A DNA stretch of 40,079 nt from an uncultured Oscillospiraceae bacterium (GCA_900543795.1 UQSH01000012.1:1-40079), one strand, 5' to 3'. Numbered from the stretch's first letter, positions 15,191 to 23,520 are shown. The notes: generated from the letters alone by a model not told the origin. Numbers and translations: made by a program.

Positions 15191-16909
15191 TTATTTAACT
15201 TTTACTTCAAATGTGTCTTCTTTATATTCCGAGGACGGAGTGGCAACAATTTTGTCTCCCGTTTTAAGACCGCTCTTTACCTCATAAACAGAATCGGAAA
15301 CTGCACCTGTTTCTATAAGAGTTTTTGAGACGGTTCCCTCTTCCTCGTTATAAAGATAAACATAGGTTCCTGTTTTTTCAAGAACGATTGATTCAATCGG
15401 AACTGTTATAATTCCCTGATAATCGCCGACTCCGATTTCAACATCTGCATCAAAGCCTACAATAATATTATCATCGGGGTTATTAACGCTTACCTGAACC
15501 TCAACGCCGGCACCCGATTCTGTTAAGCTTGAAAGACCGCTTATGCCTGCCATTGAGCCAACGGAATCAAGAATCGAGCCGCTTGAACCGCCCGTTGCAA
15601 TCGGTGCCTTTGTTATAACTTCACCCGTATAGCTTCCGTATGCGGTGGTTATTTTACAGTTCATTCCAACCTTAACCTTGTGAATATCATATTCGCCAAG
15701 AGAAAGGGTTACTATTTTTTGATCAAGATTTTGAAGAGTTATGCCCTCTGCCAAAAGATTTGTCTGCTCACCTTCATAAATATTTACTGCGGTAATTGTT
15801 CCGTTAAATGCAGCTGTCCAGCCTGATGAAAGCTCATCGTTTGCCTCGCTGACTGTGTCGAGGGCACTCTTTGCAGTATCTGCAACCTGCTTTTTGGCGA
15901 AAACAATATCATCCGATGATTCGGCGTCAAAAAGCTTTTGCTCTGCATAAAGAGCGGCAAGACGAAGCTGAGCCGTTGCAAGATTAACATTTGGACTGTT
16001 TGCAATAGCAGAGCCTACTGCGGACCAATTAACATTCGAAACTGCCGCTTCAACCATTTCAACTGCAACGCCGCTTTCGATAATAAGCTTTGTTTCCTCA
16101 ATGATGCCTTCTCTAATAGCCTGAGACATAGCGTCTCCGGCTGCTTTTGCAATTGCTTCCGATGAAAGATTTCCGTTTTCGATTTCAGCTGCAATCGCTC
16201 CCATTACAACACGGATAATTGCATTTGTTTGCTGAATATCATCGGAGAGAGCTGTTATTGTTGCAACAAGATCGGAAAGTGCTTCAACGGCACCCGCTAT
16301 TGTGCTTGGGTATGTAGCTCTTTCTGTTGTTGTAGTAGTTGTTGTAGTGGTTGTGTTAGTTGTAGTAGTTGTAGTAGTGGTTGTTGTGGTTGGTCTTGTT
16401 GTCGGCCGGGTTGTTGCTCTTTTAGTTGTGGTTGTTGAGTAATCAACCTCTGCGGCAAGCTTTTCAACAATCGGTTCAAGCTCTGCAATTTCTGCATTAA
16501 TCTCTGCAAGATTATTCTTTGCGGCTTTTTGGTTGTTCACAGAATCCTTATAGCTTGCATTTGCCTGATTATAAGACTCTTTGAGCTTTTTTTCCTGTTC
16601 ATCAAGCTCACTTGTATCAAAGGTTGCAAGAAGGTCGCCCTGCTGAACAACATCGCCAACCTTTACATAAACCTCTTTAACAGTTGCAACGCCGCCAACC
16701 TTATATTCCTTGACACTGCCGGAGGATACCAACCCGGTTGCGCTGACGATTTCGTTAATATTGCCTGTTCCGATTGTGTAAAGCGAAACAACAGGCTTTT
16801 TATTTGACTTTGCGGCAACGCCTATAACGGTGCCGAGAATAGCGATAACAAGAACTATTGCTATTGCTGTGATAATTTTTCCTTTTTTACTCTTCTTAAC
16901 AGTTGCCAT
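15191..16909 (-). CDS. HlyD/MacA-like membrane fusion adaptor with poly-Thr tract
   Basis: Adaptor subunit of the MacAB-like exporter (572 aa). Start set at the ATG ending at 16909, preceded by AGAGGT; an upstream in-frame TTG has no ribosome site. A Lys-rich N-terminus is followed by one membrane helix (about residues 12-33). Next come the first half of the lipoyl domain (GGVATVKEVYVKVGDVVQQGD), a helical arm, then an almost pure threonine tract at about 158-199 and a long Ala-rich helical segment. The second lipoyl half (AAFNGTITAVNIYEGEQ), the beta-barrel and the membrane-proximal domain (ending in ...KEDTFEVKVK) complete the protein. The Thr tract lies within the hairpin arm and is unusual. 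The permease gene follows in the same unit. Confidence 0.9.
   Translation of the reverse strand: MATVKKSKKGKIITAIAIVLVIAILGTVIGVAAKSNKKPVVSLYTIGTGNINEIVSATGLVSSGSVKEYKVGGVATVKEVYVKVGDVVQQGDLLATFDTSELDEQEKKLKESYNQANASYKDSVNNQKAAKNNLAEINAEIAELEPIVEKLAAEVDYSTTTTKRATTRPTTRPTTTTTTTTTTTNTTTTTTTTTTERATYPSTIAGAVEALSDLVATITALSDDIQQTNAIIRVVMGAIAAEIENGNLSSEAIAKAAGDAMSQAIREGIIEETKLIIESGVAVEMVEAAVSNVNWSAVGSAIANSPNVNLATAQLRLAALYAEQKLFDAESSDDIVFAKKQVADTAKSALDTVSEANDELSSGWTAAFNGTITAVNIYEGEQTNLLAEGITLQNLDQKIVTLSLGEYDIHKVKVGMNCKITTAYGSYTGEVITKAPIATGGSSGSILDSVGSMAGISGLSSLTESGAGVEVQVSVNNPDDNIIVGFDADVEIGVGDYQGIITVPIESIVLEKTGTYVYLYNEEEGTVSKTLIETGAVSDSVYEVKSGLKTGDKIVATPSSEYKEDTFEVKVK
16319..16438 (-). repeat. ACN triplet tract encoding poly-threonine
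   Basis: About 40 consecutive codons, nearly all ACA, ACT or ACC, appear on the plus strand as GTT/GTA/GTG triplets. They are broken by a few Arg, Pro and Asn codons (KRATTRPTTRP, then two pure Thr runs around one Asn). The mixture of synonymous codons argues for selection on the amino acid, not only recent slippage. Changes by whole triplets would stay in frame. Confidence 0.9.
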
Positions 16910-16981
16910 TTTCAAGACCTCTATGTAAAAATAATTTTTTAGCAATTATGTTTGTGCATAGCATTCCCATAACACTAATTT

Positions 16982-17010
16982 AGTATAATTCCTATTTGTA
17001 TAAATGTCAA
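16982..17010 (-). promoter_or_regulatory. Predicted macAB-like operon promoter
   Basis: On the minus strand a perfect TTGACA (17005-17010), 17 nt, TATACT (16982-16987). The start would be near 16975, giving a 66-nt leader before the adaptor ATG. Confidence 0.7.
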
Positions 17011-17077
17011 CAACTATTTGTAGATTTTTAAAATATTTAATATTAGTTAACAAAAAGTTCTTAAATAAGCTATGCAA

Positions 17078-18355
17078 TTATTTTAATGCTTTCAGCGCTC
17101 TTTGACCGATATCTCTGCGGCAATGCTTATTTTCAAAATCAATTTTATCGGCAGCGTAATATGCTTTATCAAGTGCCTCCTGCAAATCTGCACCGAGAGC
17201 AGTTACACCGAGCACTCTTCCGCCGGCAGTAACGAGCTTGCCGTCTTTAAGAGCAGTTCCGGCGTGATAAACCGTAACGCCCTGTGCCTGACCGTTTGCG
17301 AGACCGGTTATTTCAATTCCCTTAGGATATGCTTTCGGATAGCCGCCCGATGCAAGAATAACGCATGCACATGCTTCATCCGACCATTCAATTTCCAAAT
17401 CGGAAAGCGTTTCGTTATTAATAGCTTCAAAAATATCAATAATATCTGTTTTAAGACGAGGCAAAACGACTTGTGTTTCGGGGTCGCCGAAGCGACAGTT
17501 ATATTCAATAACCTTCGGTCCCTTCGGAGTTAGCATTAAACCGAAATATAAACAGCCCTTAAAGGTTCTGCCCTCTTTATTCATAGCCTCGATAGTTGGA
17601 ATAAAGATTTTTTCCATACATTCACGGGCAACCTCATCTGTATAATAAGGATTGGGAGAAACAGTTCCCATACCGCCCGTATTGAGTCCCTTATCTCCGT
17701 CAAGCGCTCTTTTGTGATCCATAGAAGATACCATAGGCTTAACGCATTTGCCGTCTGTGAAAGCAAGAACGGAAACCTCGGGACCTGTTAAAAATTCTTC
17801 AACAACAACATTGTTTCCGCTTGCGCCGAAGATTTTATCCTCCATAATTTCTTTAATTCCCGCCTCCGCCTCTTCAAGCGTTTCAGGAATTAAAACGCCC
17901 TTGCCGAGCGCAAGACCGTCTGCCTTAATAACGGTTGGAAATTCGTTTTTCTCTTTAATATATGCAATTGCATCCGACGGGTTGTTGAAAATCTTATATT
18001 CGGCAGTTGGGATATTATATTTAAGCATAAGATTTTTTGAGAAAACCTTTGAGCCCTCGATAATTGCGGCATTTGCTTTCGGTCCGAAGGTTTTAAAGCC
18101 GTTTTCATTGAGTGCATCAACCATACCTGCAACAAGCGGATCATCGGGCGCAACAACAACCAAATCTGCACTGATTTCCTTTGCAAGCGCAACAACGCCG
18201 TCTATATCCGTTGCAGAAACGGGATAGCATTTTGCGTCATAGGAAATACCGCCGTTTCCGGGACAGCAGGCAATTTCGCTCACCTTATGGGATTCCTTGA
18301 TTTTTCTGATTAATGCGTGCTCTCGTCCGCCGCCGCCTACAACTAAAACCTTCAT
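17078..18355 (-). CDS. purD: Phosphoribosylamine-glycine ligase
   Basis: Second step of de novo purine synthesis: joins glycine to phosphoribosylamine with ATP. The N-terminal GGGGREHAL (7-15), an ATP-grasp core with GLALGKGV, the metal-binding EYNCRFGDPETQ and the C-terminal domain are all present; 425 aa is normal. The start is the ATG at 18355 behind AAGGAG; an upstream in-frame TTG lacks a ribosome site. It is the last gene of the pur unit, 24 nt after the PurO-like gene. No convincing terminator was found in the 60 nt after the stop; an AT-rich hairpin there is weak. Confidence 0.97.
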   Translation of the reverse strand: MKVLVVGGGGREHALIRKIKESHKVSEIACCPGNGGISYDAKCYPVSATDIDGVVALAKEISADLVVVAPDDPLVAGMVDALNENGFKTFGPKANAAIIEGSKVFSKNLMLKYNIPTAEYKIFNNPSDAIAYIKEKNEFPTVIKADGLALGKGVLIPETLEEAEAGIKEIMEDKIFGASGNNVVVEEFLTGPEVSVLAFTDGKCVKPMVSSMDHKRALDGDKGLNTGGMGTVSPNPYYTDEVARECMEKIFIPTIEAMNKEGRTFKGCLYFGLMLTPKGPKVIEYNCRFGDPETQVVLPRLKTDIIDIFEAINNETLSDLEIEWSDEACACVILASGGYPKAYPKGIEITGLANGQAQGVTVYHAGTALKDGKLVTAGGRVLGVTALGADLQEALDKAYYAADKIDFENKHCRRDIGQRALKALK

Positions 18356-18379
18356 ACCGTTTTCTCCTTGCAAAATATA

Positions 18380-19084
18380 TTACTTATTTTTATTAACTAT
18401 TACGGTTTCTTCCTCGCCCGTTTCAAGATTAATAAAGCGAGTGAAAAGCGAAACCTTATTATCCTCGTTAAGATTAGACCAGATAACATCTGTCCACTCA
18501 TCAATTTCATTTGCTTCAACTGCAACGGGAGTTGGCTCTCCCTCAAAGGAGGGAATGGGATTTCCGTCGCACTTATAGGTGTGGATAAAATGACCGAGGC
18601 CTGCCTCTGCCGGATATTCAAAAAAGAAGCGCAGACACTGCGGCTTACCCATATTTGATTTAAGAATTGAGAGAACATAATCTCCGTTTGGCTTAACAAC
18701 GCCCGAAATTCTTGGGGTGTAATTAGGCTCGTCGGGCTCAAACTCTCTTGTTAAAAGAGCGTGGCGATAGCAATGTCCCTCTTTCATATAATCATAAATT
18801 GTATCGGTTTGATCACCGTTTGTAACGATTGTTTTGCCGTCAAGCTTCAAAACGGGGTTATAGATGATAAGGCTTGGATCAACCATTTTTGATTCATCAA
18901 ACGCCTTTGTTCTTATACCGCCTCTGTCGTTTTCCTCAAAAATTCTGTTTCTGCTGTTTTCGCTTCTGCCCATAATAAAATAAGCGATAGCGGCACATTT
19001 GCCGTTAGGCGTTTTTCCAAGGATAATTCCCCTGCCGGGATAAGTGTTTGAAGATAGCTCCTTTGCAATATTTTTGATTTCCAT
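18380..19084 (-). CDS. purO: IMP cyclohydrolase, PurO type
   Basis: Predicted enzyme for the last purine step, cyclising FAICAR to IMP. It is not the bacterial PurH but matches the archaeal-type PurO/IMP cyclohydrolase fold: NTYPGRGIILGKTPNGK (13-29), IMGRSENSRNR (37-47) and VTNGDQTDTIYD (87-98) are typical of this family. The 234-residue length fits a stand-alone cyclohydrolase. Start at the ATG ending at 19084 with AGGAG five bases upstream; a GTG two codons earlier overlaps that site. It sits between purN and purD, where purH stands in most Firmicutes. A separate AICAR formyltransferase would be needed elsewhere in the genome. Confidence 0.85.
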   Translation of the reverse strand: MEIKNIAKELSSNTYPGRGIILGKTPNGKCAAIAYFIMGRSENSRNRIFEENDRGGIRTKAFDESKMVDPSLIIYNPVLKLDGKTIVTNGDQTDTIYDYMKEGHCYRHALLTREFEPDEPNYTPRISGVVKPNGDYVLSILKSNMGKPQCLRFFFEYPAEAGLGHFIHTYKCDGNPIPSFEGEPTPVAVEANEIDEWTDVIWSNLNEDNKVSLFTRFINLETGEEETVIVNKNK

Positions 19085-19099
19085 AAGCACTCCTGAATT

Positions 19100-19723
19100 T
19101 TATATTATTTCTGTTTTATTTCCTGTAATCTTTATTTTGCCCTGACAGAAAAGAGATACTGCCTCGGGAAGAATTTTCCACTCGCACTCCTCCATAACAC
19201 GCCTTTGGAGAGATTCGGGAGTGTCGCCGTTAAGAACAGGCACCGCCTTTTGAGCAATTATGGGGCCTGCATCGCAATCCTCCGTTACAAAATGAACTGT
19301 TGCACCCGTTAATTTAACGCCGCTTGCAAGCACGGCTTCGTGAACATGAAGCCCGTAAAAGCCCTTTCCGCAAAAGGAAGGAATAAGTGCAGGATGAACA
19401 TTCATCATTTTATTAGGAAACGCCTTAACAATCTGTGAATCAAGGATAATCATAAAGCCTGCATAAACAACAAGGTCTGCCTTGGCTTCAACAAGCGCCT
19501 TTGTTACTGCGGCGGTATATTCGCTTCTGTCGGGATAATCCTTTTTGGGCACAACAACGGTTTCAATGCCGTTGCTTTTTGCTCTTTCAAGCGCATAGGC
19601 ATCGGGATTTGAGGATATAACGCAGGTTATTTTTCCGTTTTTTATCTCTCCTCTTTTTTCAGCGTCAATAAGTGCCTGAAGGTTTGTTCCGCCGCCCGAA
19701 ACAAGAACTGCAATGTTCATCAT
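19100..19723 (-). CDS. purN: Phosphoribosylglycinamide formyltransferase
   Basis: Third step of purine synthesis, transferring formyl from 10-formyl-tetrahydrofolate to GAR. The N-terminal VLVSGGGTNLQALID, the catalytic NVHPALIPSF (Asn-His) and the TGATVHFVTEDCDAGPI block with the active-site Asp are all present; 207 aa is the standard size. Its ATG overlaps the purM stop as ATGA, which indicates translational coupling. The next codon is also ATG. Confidence 0.96.
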   Translation of the reverse strand: MMNIAVLVSGGGTNLQALIDAEKRGEIKNGKITCVISSNPDAYALERAKSNGIETVVVPKKDYPDRSEYTAAVTKALVEAKADLVVYAGFMIILDSQIVKAFPNKMMNVHPALIPSFCGKGFYGLHVHEAVLASGVKLTGATVHFVTEDCDAGPIIAQKAVPVLNGDTPESLQRRVMEECEWKILPEAVSLFCQGKIKITGNKTEII

Positions 19724-20757
19724 ACTAATTCAACACCCTTTTCGCCGGATTTGATTTCGCCGATAACCTTTGCCTGCTCGCCTGCCTCGCAGAGTATTCT
19801 AACCGCCTCATCTGCTTTTTCGGCATCAACAGCAATAACAAGGCCTGTTCCCATATTAAAGGTGTTATACATATCTCTTTCGGGGATTGAGCCAACCTGC
19901 TGAATAAGGCTGAAAATCGGAAGCTTGAAGCATTTATCCTTTTCTATAACCGCCGTAAAGCCGTCATTAAGCATACGGGGAACATTTTCATAAAATCCGC
20001 CGCCTGTTATATGAGAAATAGCGTTTACACGAACATCTGCCATAAGCGAAAGCAGAGGCTTAACATAAATTCTTGTTGGTGTTAAAAGCTCCTCGCCGAG
20101 AGGTTTTGAGAGCTCGGGATAGATATTATTAATTGTTTTTTCATTAATATTGAAAACCTTGCGAACAAGTGAAAAGCCGTTTGAATGAACGCCAGAGGAA
20201 GCAACGCCGATAAGGGCATTGCCTGCTTTAAGATTTCCACCCGAAACAAGCTTATCCTTTTCTCCGATACCAACTGTAAAGCCTGCAAGGTCATATTCCT
20301 CATCGGGCATAAGTCCCGGATGCTCTGCAGTTTCTCCTCCAACAAGCGCACATCCTGCCTGAACGCAGCCCTCTGCAACGCCTTTAACAATTTGCTCGAT
20401 TTTTTCGGGATAGTTTTTTCCGCAGGCAATATAATCGAGGAAGAACAACGGCTTTGCACCGCTGCACGCAACATCGTTTACGCACATTGCAACGCAATCT
20501 ATTCCGATAGTGTCGTGCTTATCCATAAGAAAGGCGAGCTTTAATTTTGTTCCAACACCGTCTGTTCCGCTGACAAGAACGGGATTTTTATAATCAGACG
20601 CACCGATTTCAAACATTCCGCCGAAGCCGCCGATTCCGCCTATTACTCCGGGAATATTTGTTTTTTTAACATGGGATTTAATAAGCTCAACAGATTCATA
20701 ACCTGCGGTTACATCAACTCCCGCAGCCGCATAGCTTTCGCTGAAACTCTTTTCCAT
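19720..20757 (-). CDS. purM: Phosphoribosylformylglycinamidine cyclo-ligase
   Basis: AIR synthetase, closing the imidazole ring with ATP. Residues SYAAAGVDVTAGYESVELIK at the start and VSGTDGVGTKLKLA, CGKNYPEKI and GGETAEHPG are classical PurM motifs; the C-terminal domain includes HITGGGFYENVPRML. Length is 345 aa. It overlaps purN by four bases and follows purE by 17 nt. The intervening first-committed steps (purF, purL) are not in this unit. Confidence 0.97.
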   Translation of the reverse strand: MEKSFSESYAAAGVDVTAGYESVELIKSHVKKTNIPGVIGGIGGFGGMFEIGASDYKNPVLVSGTDGVGTKLKLAFLMDKHDTIGIDCVAMCVNDVACSGAKPLFFLDYIACGKNYPEKIEQIVKGVAEGCVQAGCALVGGETAEHPGLMPDEEYDLAGFTVGIGEKDKLVSGGNLKAGNALIGVASSGVHSNGFSLVRKVFNINEKTINNIYPELSKPLGEELLTPTRIYVKPLLSLMADVRVNAISHITGGGFYENVPRMLNDGFTAVIEKDKCFKLPIFSLIQQVGSIPERDMYNTFNMGTGLVIAVDAEKADEAVRILCEAGEQAKVIGEIKSGEKGVELV

Positions 20758-20774
20758 AAATGTTCTCCTCTTAA

Positions 20775-21272
20775 TTATAATTCTTTTATTTTTTCCTGCA
20801 TTGCCTTATCCTTTTGGATAACGGCATTTTCCATATCTTTTCTCATATCTTTAAGCTTTTGCATAAGCTCATCATCGCCTACTGCAAGAATTTGAGCAGC
20901 GAAAAGTGCAGCATTCTTTGCGGCATTAACGCCAACAGAGGCAACGGGGATTCCCGGAGGCATCATAACGGTTGCAAGCATTGCGTCCATTCCGTCAAGA
21001 ACCTTTGCGCTGCAAGGTATTCCGATAACGGGAAGCGTTGTTGATGCGGCAAGAACACCGCCGAGATGAGCAGCCATACCCGCTGCGGCGATGATAACGC
21101 CAAAGCCGTTATCAATTGCATTTTCAGAAAACTCCTGAGCCTGCTTTGGTGTTCTGTGGGCGCTGATGACTCTGACCTCTGCCGGAATGCCGAGCTCCTT
21201 TAACTGCTTGATTGCAGGAGAAACAACGGGCAAATCACTGTCTGAGCCCATAATTACAGCAACTTTTTTCAT
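20775..21272 (-). CDS. purE: N5-carboxyaminoimidazole ribonucleotide mutase
   Basis: Converts N5-CAIR to CAIR. MGSDSDLPVV at the N-terminus, SAHRTPKQ (residues 39-46) and the GMAAHLGG loop are the PurE class I signature. Length is 165 aa, with a slightly long helical C-terminus. First gene of the pur unit, directly after a promoter with operator-like repeats. purK is not adjacent, so whether this is class I or II function rests on the sequence alone. Confidence 0.96.
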   Translation of the reverse strand: MKKVAVIMGSDSDLPVVSPAIKQLKELGIPAEVRVISAHRTPKQAQEFSENAIDNGFGVIIAAAGMAAHLGGVLAASTTLPVIGIPCSAKVLDGMDAMLATVMMPPGIPVASVGVNAAKNAALFAAQILAVGDDELMQKLKDMRKDMENAVIQKDKAMQEKIKEL

Positions 21273-21314
21273 TTTATAATCCTCCGAAATTCTGCAATAT
21301 TTAGTATATTTTAC

Positions 21315-21342
21315 ATTATAAAGGCTATTTTTTCAATAGCAA
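21315..21342 (-). promoter_or_regulatory. Predicted pur operon promoter
   Basis: On the minus strand TTGCTA (21337-21342), a 16-nt spacer and TATAAT (21315-21320). The start would be near 21308, 36 nt before purE. The spacer is almost filled by an inverted repeat (next entry). No purine riboswitch core is visible in the leader. Confidence 0.6.
21324..21340 (-). promoter_or_regulatory. Operator-like inverted repeat inside pur promoter
   Basis: GCTATT-GAAAA-AATAGC, perfect 6-bp arms, lies between and partly over the -35 element. A second perfect repeat, TTTATCA and TGATAAA with a four-base spacer, stands just upstream at 21352-21369. Both positions suit a repressor, but neither resembles the Bacillus PurBox I know. 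Confidence 0.45.
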
Positions 21343-21449
21343 AATCTATGTTTTATCATTTTTGATAAACTTAACGCAGATATGTTTTATTTATATATTT
21401 AAAATGACGGCGTGAGCAAGCGCCCAGCATTAGGTGCTGAAAAAAACGC

Positions 21450-21484
21450 TGAAAAAAAGGAACATCGCAAATGATGTTCCTTTA
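21450..21484 (-). terminator. Terminator of the ribosomal superoperon
   Basis: On the minus strand AAAGGAACATC pairs with GATGTTCCTTT over an ATTTGC loop, followed by seven Ts (21452-21458). It lies just after rplQ and separates the ribosomal genes from the pur unit. Confidence 0.92.
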
Positions 21485-21502
21485 ATCTATATTTATATTA
21501 TC

Positions 21503-21844
21503 TTAAACAAGCTCAATGAAGCACATTTCTGCTGCGTCGCCGCGGCGAGGGCCTGTTTTGATAATACGGCAGTAACCACCGTTTCTGTCTGCATATTTCG
21601 GAGCTATTTCATCAAAAAGCTTTTTAACAACATCTTCCTTAGTTACATAAGCAAGAACCTGTCTTCTTGATGCAAGAGTGTTCTCCTTGCCGAGGGTTAT
21701 CATTTTCTCGGTCATTGCACGAACTTCCTTTGCTCTGGTAACGGTTGTTTCAATTTTGCCGTTTTCCAAAAGATGAGTTACCATTCCTCTGAGCATAGCC
21801 TTTCTGTGATCGGTAGGTCTGCCCAATTTTCTGGTACCTGGCAT
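21503..21844 (-). CDS. rplQ: Ribosomal protein L17
   Basis: Large-subunit protein near the exit tunnel. MPGTRKLGRPTDHRKAMLRGM is the standard L17 start with Pro instead of the usual Ala/Tyr at position 2; the body ends in GDAAEMCFIELV. 113 aa is normal for the short bacterial form. Last gene of the superoperon, directly before the terminator. Confidence 0.98.
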   Translation of the reverse strand: MPGTRKLGRPTDHRKAMLRGMVTHLLENGKIETTVTRAKEVRAMTEKMITLGKENTLASRRQVLAYVTKEDVVKKLFDEIAPKYADRNGGYCRIIKTGPRRGDAAEMCFIELV

Positions 21845-21859
21845 AGAAATTCCCTCCTT

Positions 21860-22816
21860 TTAGTCGTCTTCCTTACTGAGTGAGAAACCAAGTGAAGCAA
21901 GCTTAGCAACAACTTCATCAAGACTCTTTCTTCCGAGGTTTCTGACCTTCATCATATCTTCTTCGGATTTTCCGATTAAATCTTCAACTGTGTTTATACC
22001 TGCTCTCTTCAAGCAGTTGAACGAACGAACAGAAAGATCAAGCTCTTCAATAGTCATTTCAAGAACCTTTTCTTTTCCGTCATCATCCTTTTCAACCATT
22101 ATTTCCTGATTGCCAACCTCTTCGGAGAGATCAACAAAAAGCTTCAAATGGTCGTTAAGAATTTTAGCAGCAAGAGAAGCTGCTTCATCCGCAGGAATAG
22201 TTCCGTCTGTTTCAACATCGAGAACAAGTTTATCAAGATCTGTTTGCTGGCCTACACGAGTGTTTTCAACAGTGTAATTAACCTTTAAAACAGGGGTGTA
22301 AATGGAGTCAATAGCAATTGTTCCGATAGGAAGATCCATAAGCTGCTTGTTACGGTCGCACGGAACATAGCCTCTGCCGCTGTCTGCGGTGAGCTCCATA
22401 ATAACCTCTGCACCCTCATCAAGATATGCAATGTGAAGGTCGGGGTTAAGAATTTCTACATCAGAGCCGTGCTCAATATCGCCTGCGGTGATTTCTCCTT
22501 CGCCGCTTGCCTTGATATAAAGCGTTTTCTGACTTTCATCGTTGATTTTAAGAACAACATTTTTAAGATTGAGAACAATCTCTGTTACATCCTCTTTAAC
22601 ATGAGGAATGGTTGAAAATTCGTGTAACACACCATCAATCTTAACGGAAGTGATTGCATAGCCCGGAAGAGATGAAAGAAGAACTCTTCTCATTCCGTTT
22701 CCAAGAGTTGTGCCGAAGCCTCTTTCAAGAGGTTCAACAACAAATCTTCCTACGCTTCTGCTTCCCTCGGTAGATAAATCGACAATCTCGATATTCGGCT
22801 TATCAATTTCAATCAT
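21860..22816 (-). CDS. rpoA: RNA polymerase alpha subunit
   Basis: Assembly platform of RNA polymerase. The N-terminal dimerisation domain includes RFVVEPLERGFGTTLGNGMRRVLLSSLPG (residues 21-49); the C-terminal helix-hairpin-helix domain (about 250-312) binds UP elements and activators, with NCLKRAGINTVEDL and VRNLGRKSLDEV. Length is 318 aa, normal. A 55-nt gap to rpsD carries an AT-rich inverted repeat (CTAAATAA with TTATTTAG) of uncertain meaning. Confidence 0.98.
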   Translation of the reverse strand: MIEIDKPNIEIVDLSTEGSRSVGRFVVEPLERGFGTTLGNGMRRVLLSSLPGYAITSVKIDGVLHEFSTIPHVKEDVTEIVLNLKNVVLKINDESQKTLYIKASGEGEITAGDIEHGSDVEILNPDLHIAYLDEGAEVIMELTADSGRGYVPCDRNKQLMDLPIGTIAIDSIYTPVLKVNYTVENTRVGQQTDLDKLVLDVETDGTIPADEAASLAAKILNDHLKLFVDLSEEVGNQEIMVEKDDDGKEKVLEMTIEELDLSVRSFNCLKRAGINTVEDLIGKSEEDMMKVRNLGRKSLDEVVAKLASLGFSLSKEDD

Positions 22817-22871
22817 TTAAAAGCCTCCTAAATTAAATTTTGTTGAACTAAATAACAGAAATGATTAACTA

Positions 22872-23498
22872 TTATTTAGAATAGAACTCGACAATTAAAT
22901 GCTCTTCAACAGGAGTTTCAATCTCTTCTCTTTCAGGAGCTCTGAGAATTTTAACCTCCATAGCATCTTTATTTGCCTCCATCCACTGCGGAACAGGGCG
23001 AGAGCCGTTGTTCTCTGCAAGCGCCTTAAATTCATCGGTTGTTTTGCTTGTTTCTTTAACAGCAACAACATCACCGGCTGAAAGAAGGTATGAAGGAATA
23101 TCTACCTTTTTACCGTTTACTGTGAAATGAGCATGGTTTACAAGCTGACGAGCCTGAGCTCTTGAACTTGCGTAGCCTGCCTCATAAACAACATTGTCTA
23201 AGCGGCTTTCACAAATTTGGAGAAGGTTTGTACCGGTAACGCCGGCCTTTCTTTCTGCCATAAGGAAATATTTGTGAAACTGACTTTCCGAAACGCCATA
23301 GTAACGGCGTGCAGACTGCTTTGCACGAAGTTGAAGGCCGTATTCAGAAGTCTTTTTACGGTTTTGGCCGTGCTGGCCGGGTGCATAAGAGCGGCGCTCT
23401 ATTGCACATTTACCTGTATAACATCTGTCGCCTTTAAGGAAAAGCTTTTTTCCTTCACGGCGGCAAAGCTTGCAGGCAGGTCCTGTATATCTTGCCAT
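22872..23498 (-). CDS. rpsD: Ribosomal protein S4 (zinc-binding form)
   Basis: Primary 16S rRNA-binding protein that nucleates 30S assembly. Residues 9, 12, 26 and 31 are Cys (CKLC...CYTGKC), the C+ zinc-binding form. The S4 RNA-binding domain follows at about 99-160 with SRLDNVVYEAGYASSRAQARQLV. Length is 208 aa. S4 autoregulates in Firmicutes, but no S4 leader element is obvious here because the gene is inside the operon. Confidence 0.98.
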   Translation of the reverse strand: MARYTGPACKLCRREGKKLFLKGDRCYTGKCAIERRSYAPGQHGQNRKKTSEYGLQLRAKQSARRYYGVSESQFHKYFLMAERKAGVTGTNLLQICESRLDNVVYEAGYASSRAQARQLVNHAHFTVNGKKVDIPSYLLSAGDVVAVKETSKTTDEFKALAENNGSRPVPQWMEANKDAMEVKILRAPEREEIETPVEEHLIVEFYSK

Positions 23499-23520
23499 AT
23501 CAAGTAACCTCCATTATAAA

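Noticed and set aside
16229..16438. Plus-strand frame made almost only of Cys, Ser and Gly
   Set aside because: It is the complement of the Thr-codon tract in the adaptor gene; no ribosome site or family match.
21273..21430. Purine riboswitch before purE
   Set aside because: The leader after the predicted start is only about 36 nt, and no conserved purine aptamer core is visible.
21411..21446. Second hairpin (CAGCA-TTAGG-TGCTG) between rplQ terminator and pur promoter as another terminator
   Set aside because: On the minus strand the T-run precedes rather than follows the hairpin; on the plus strand there is no gene to terminate.
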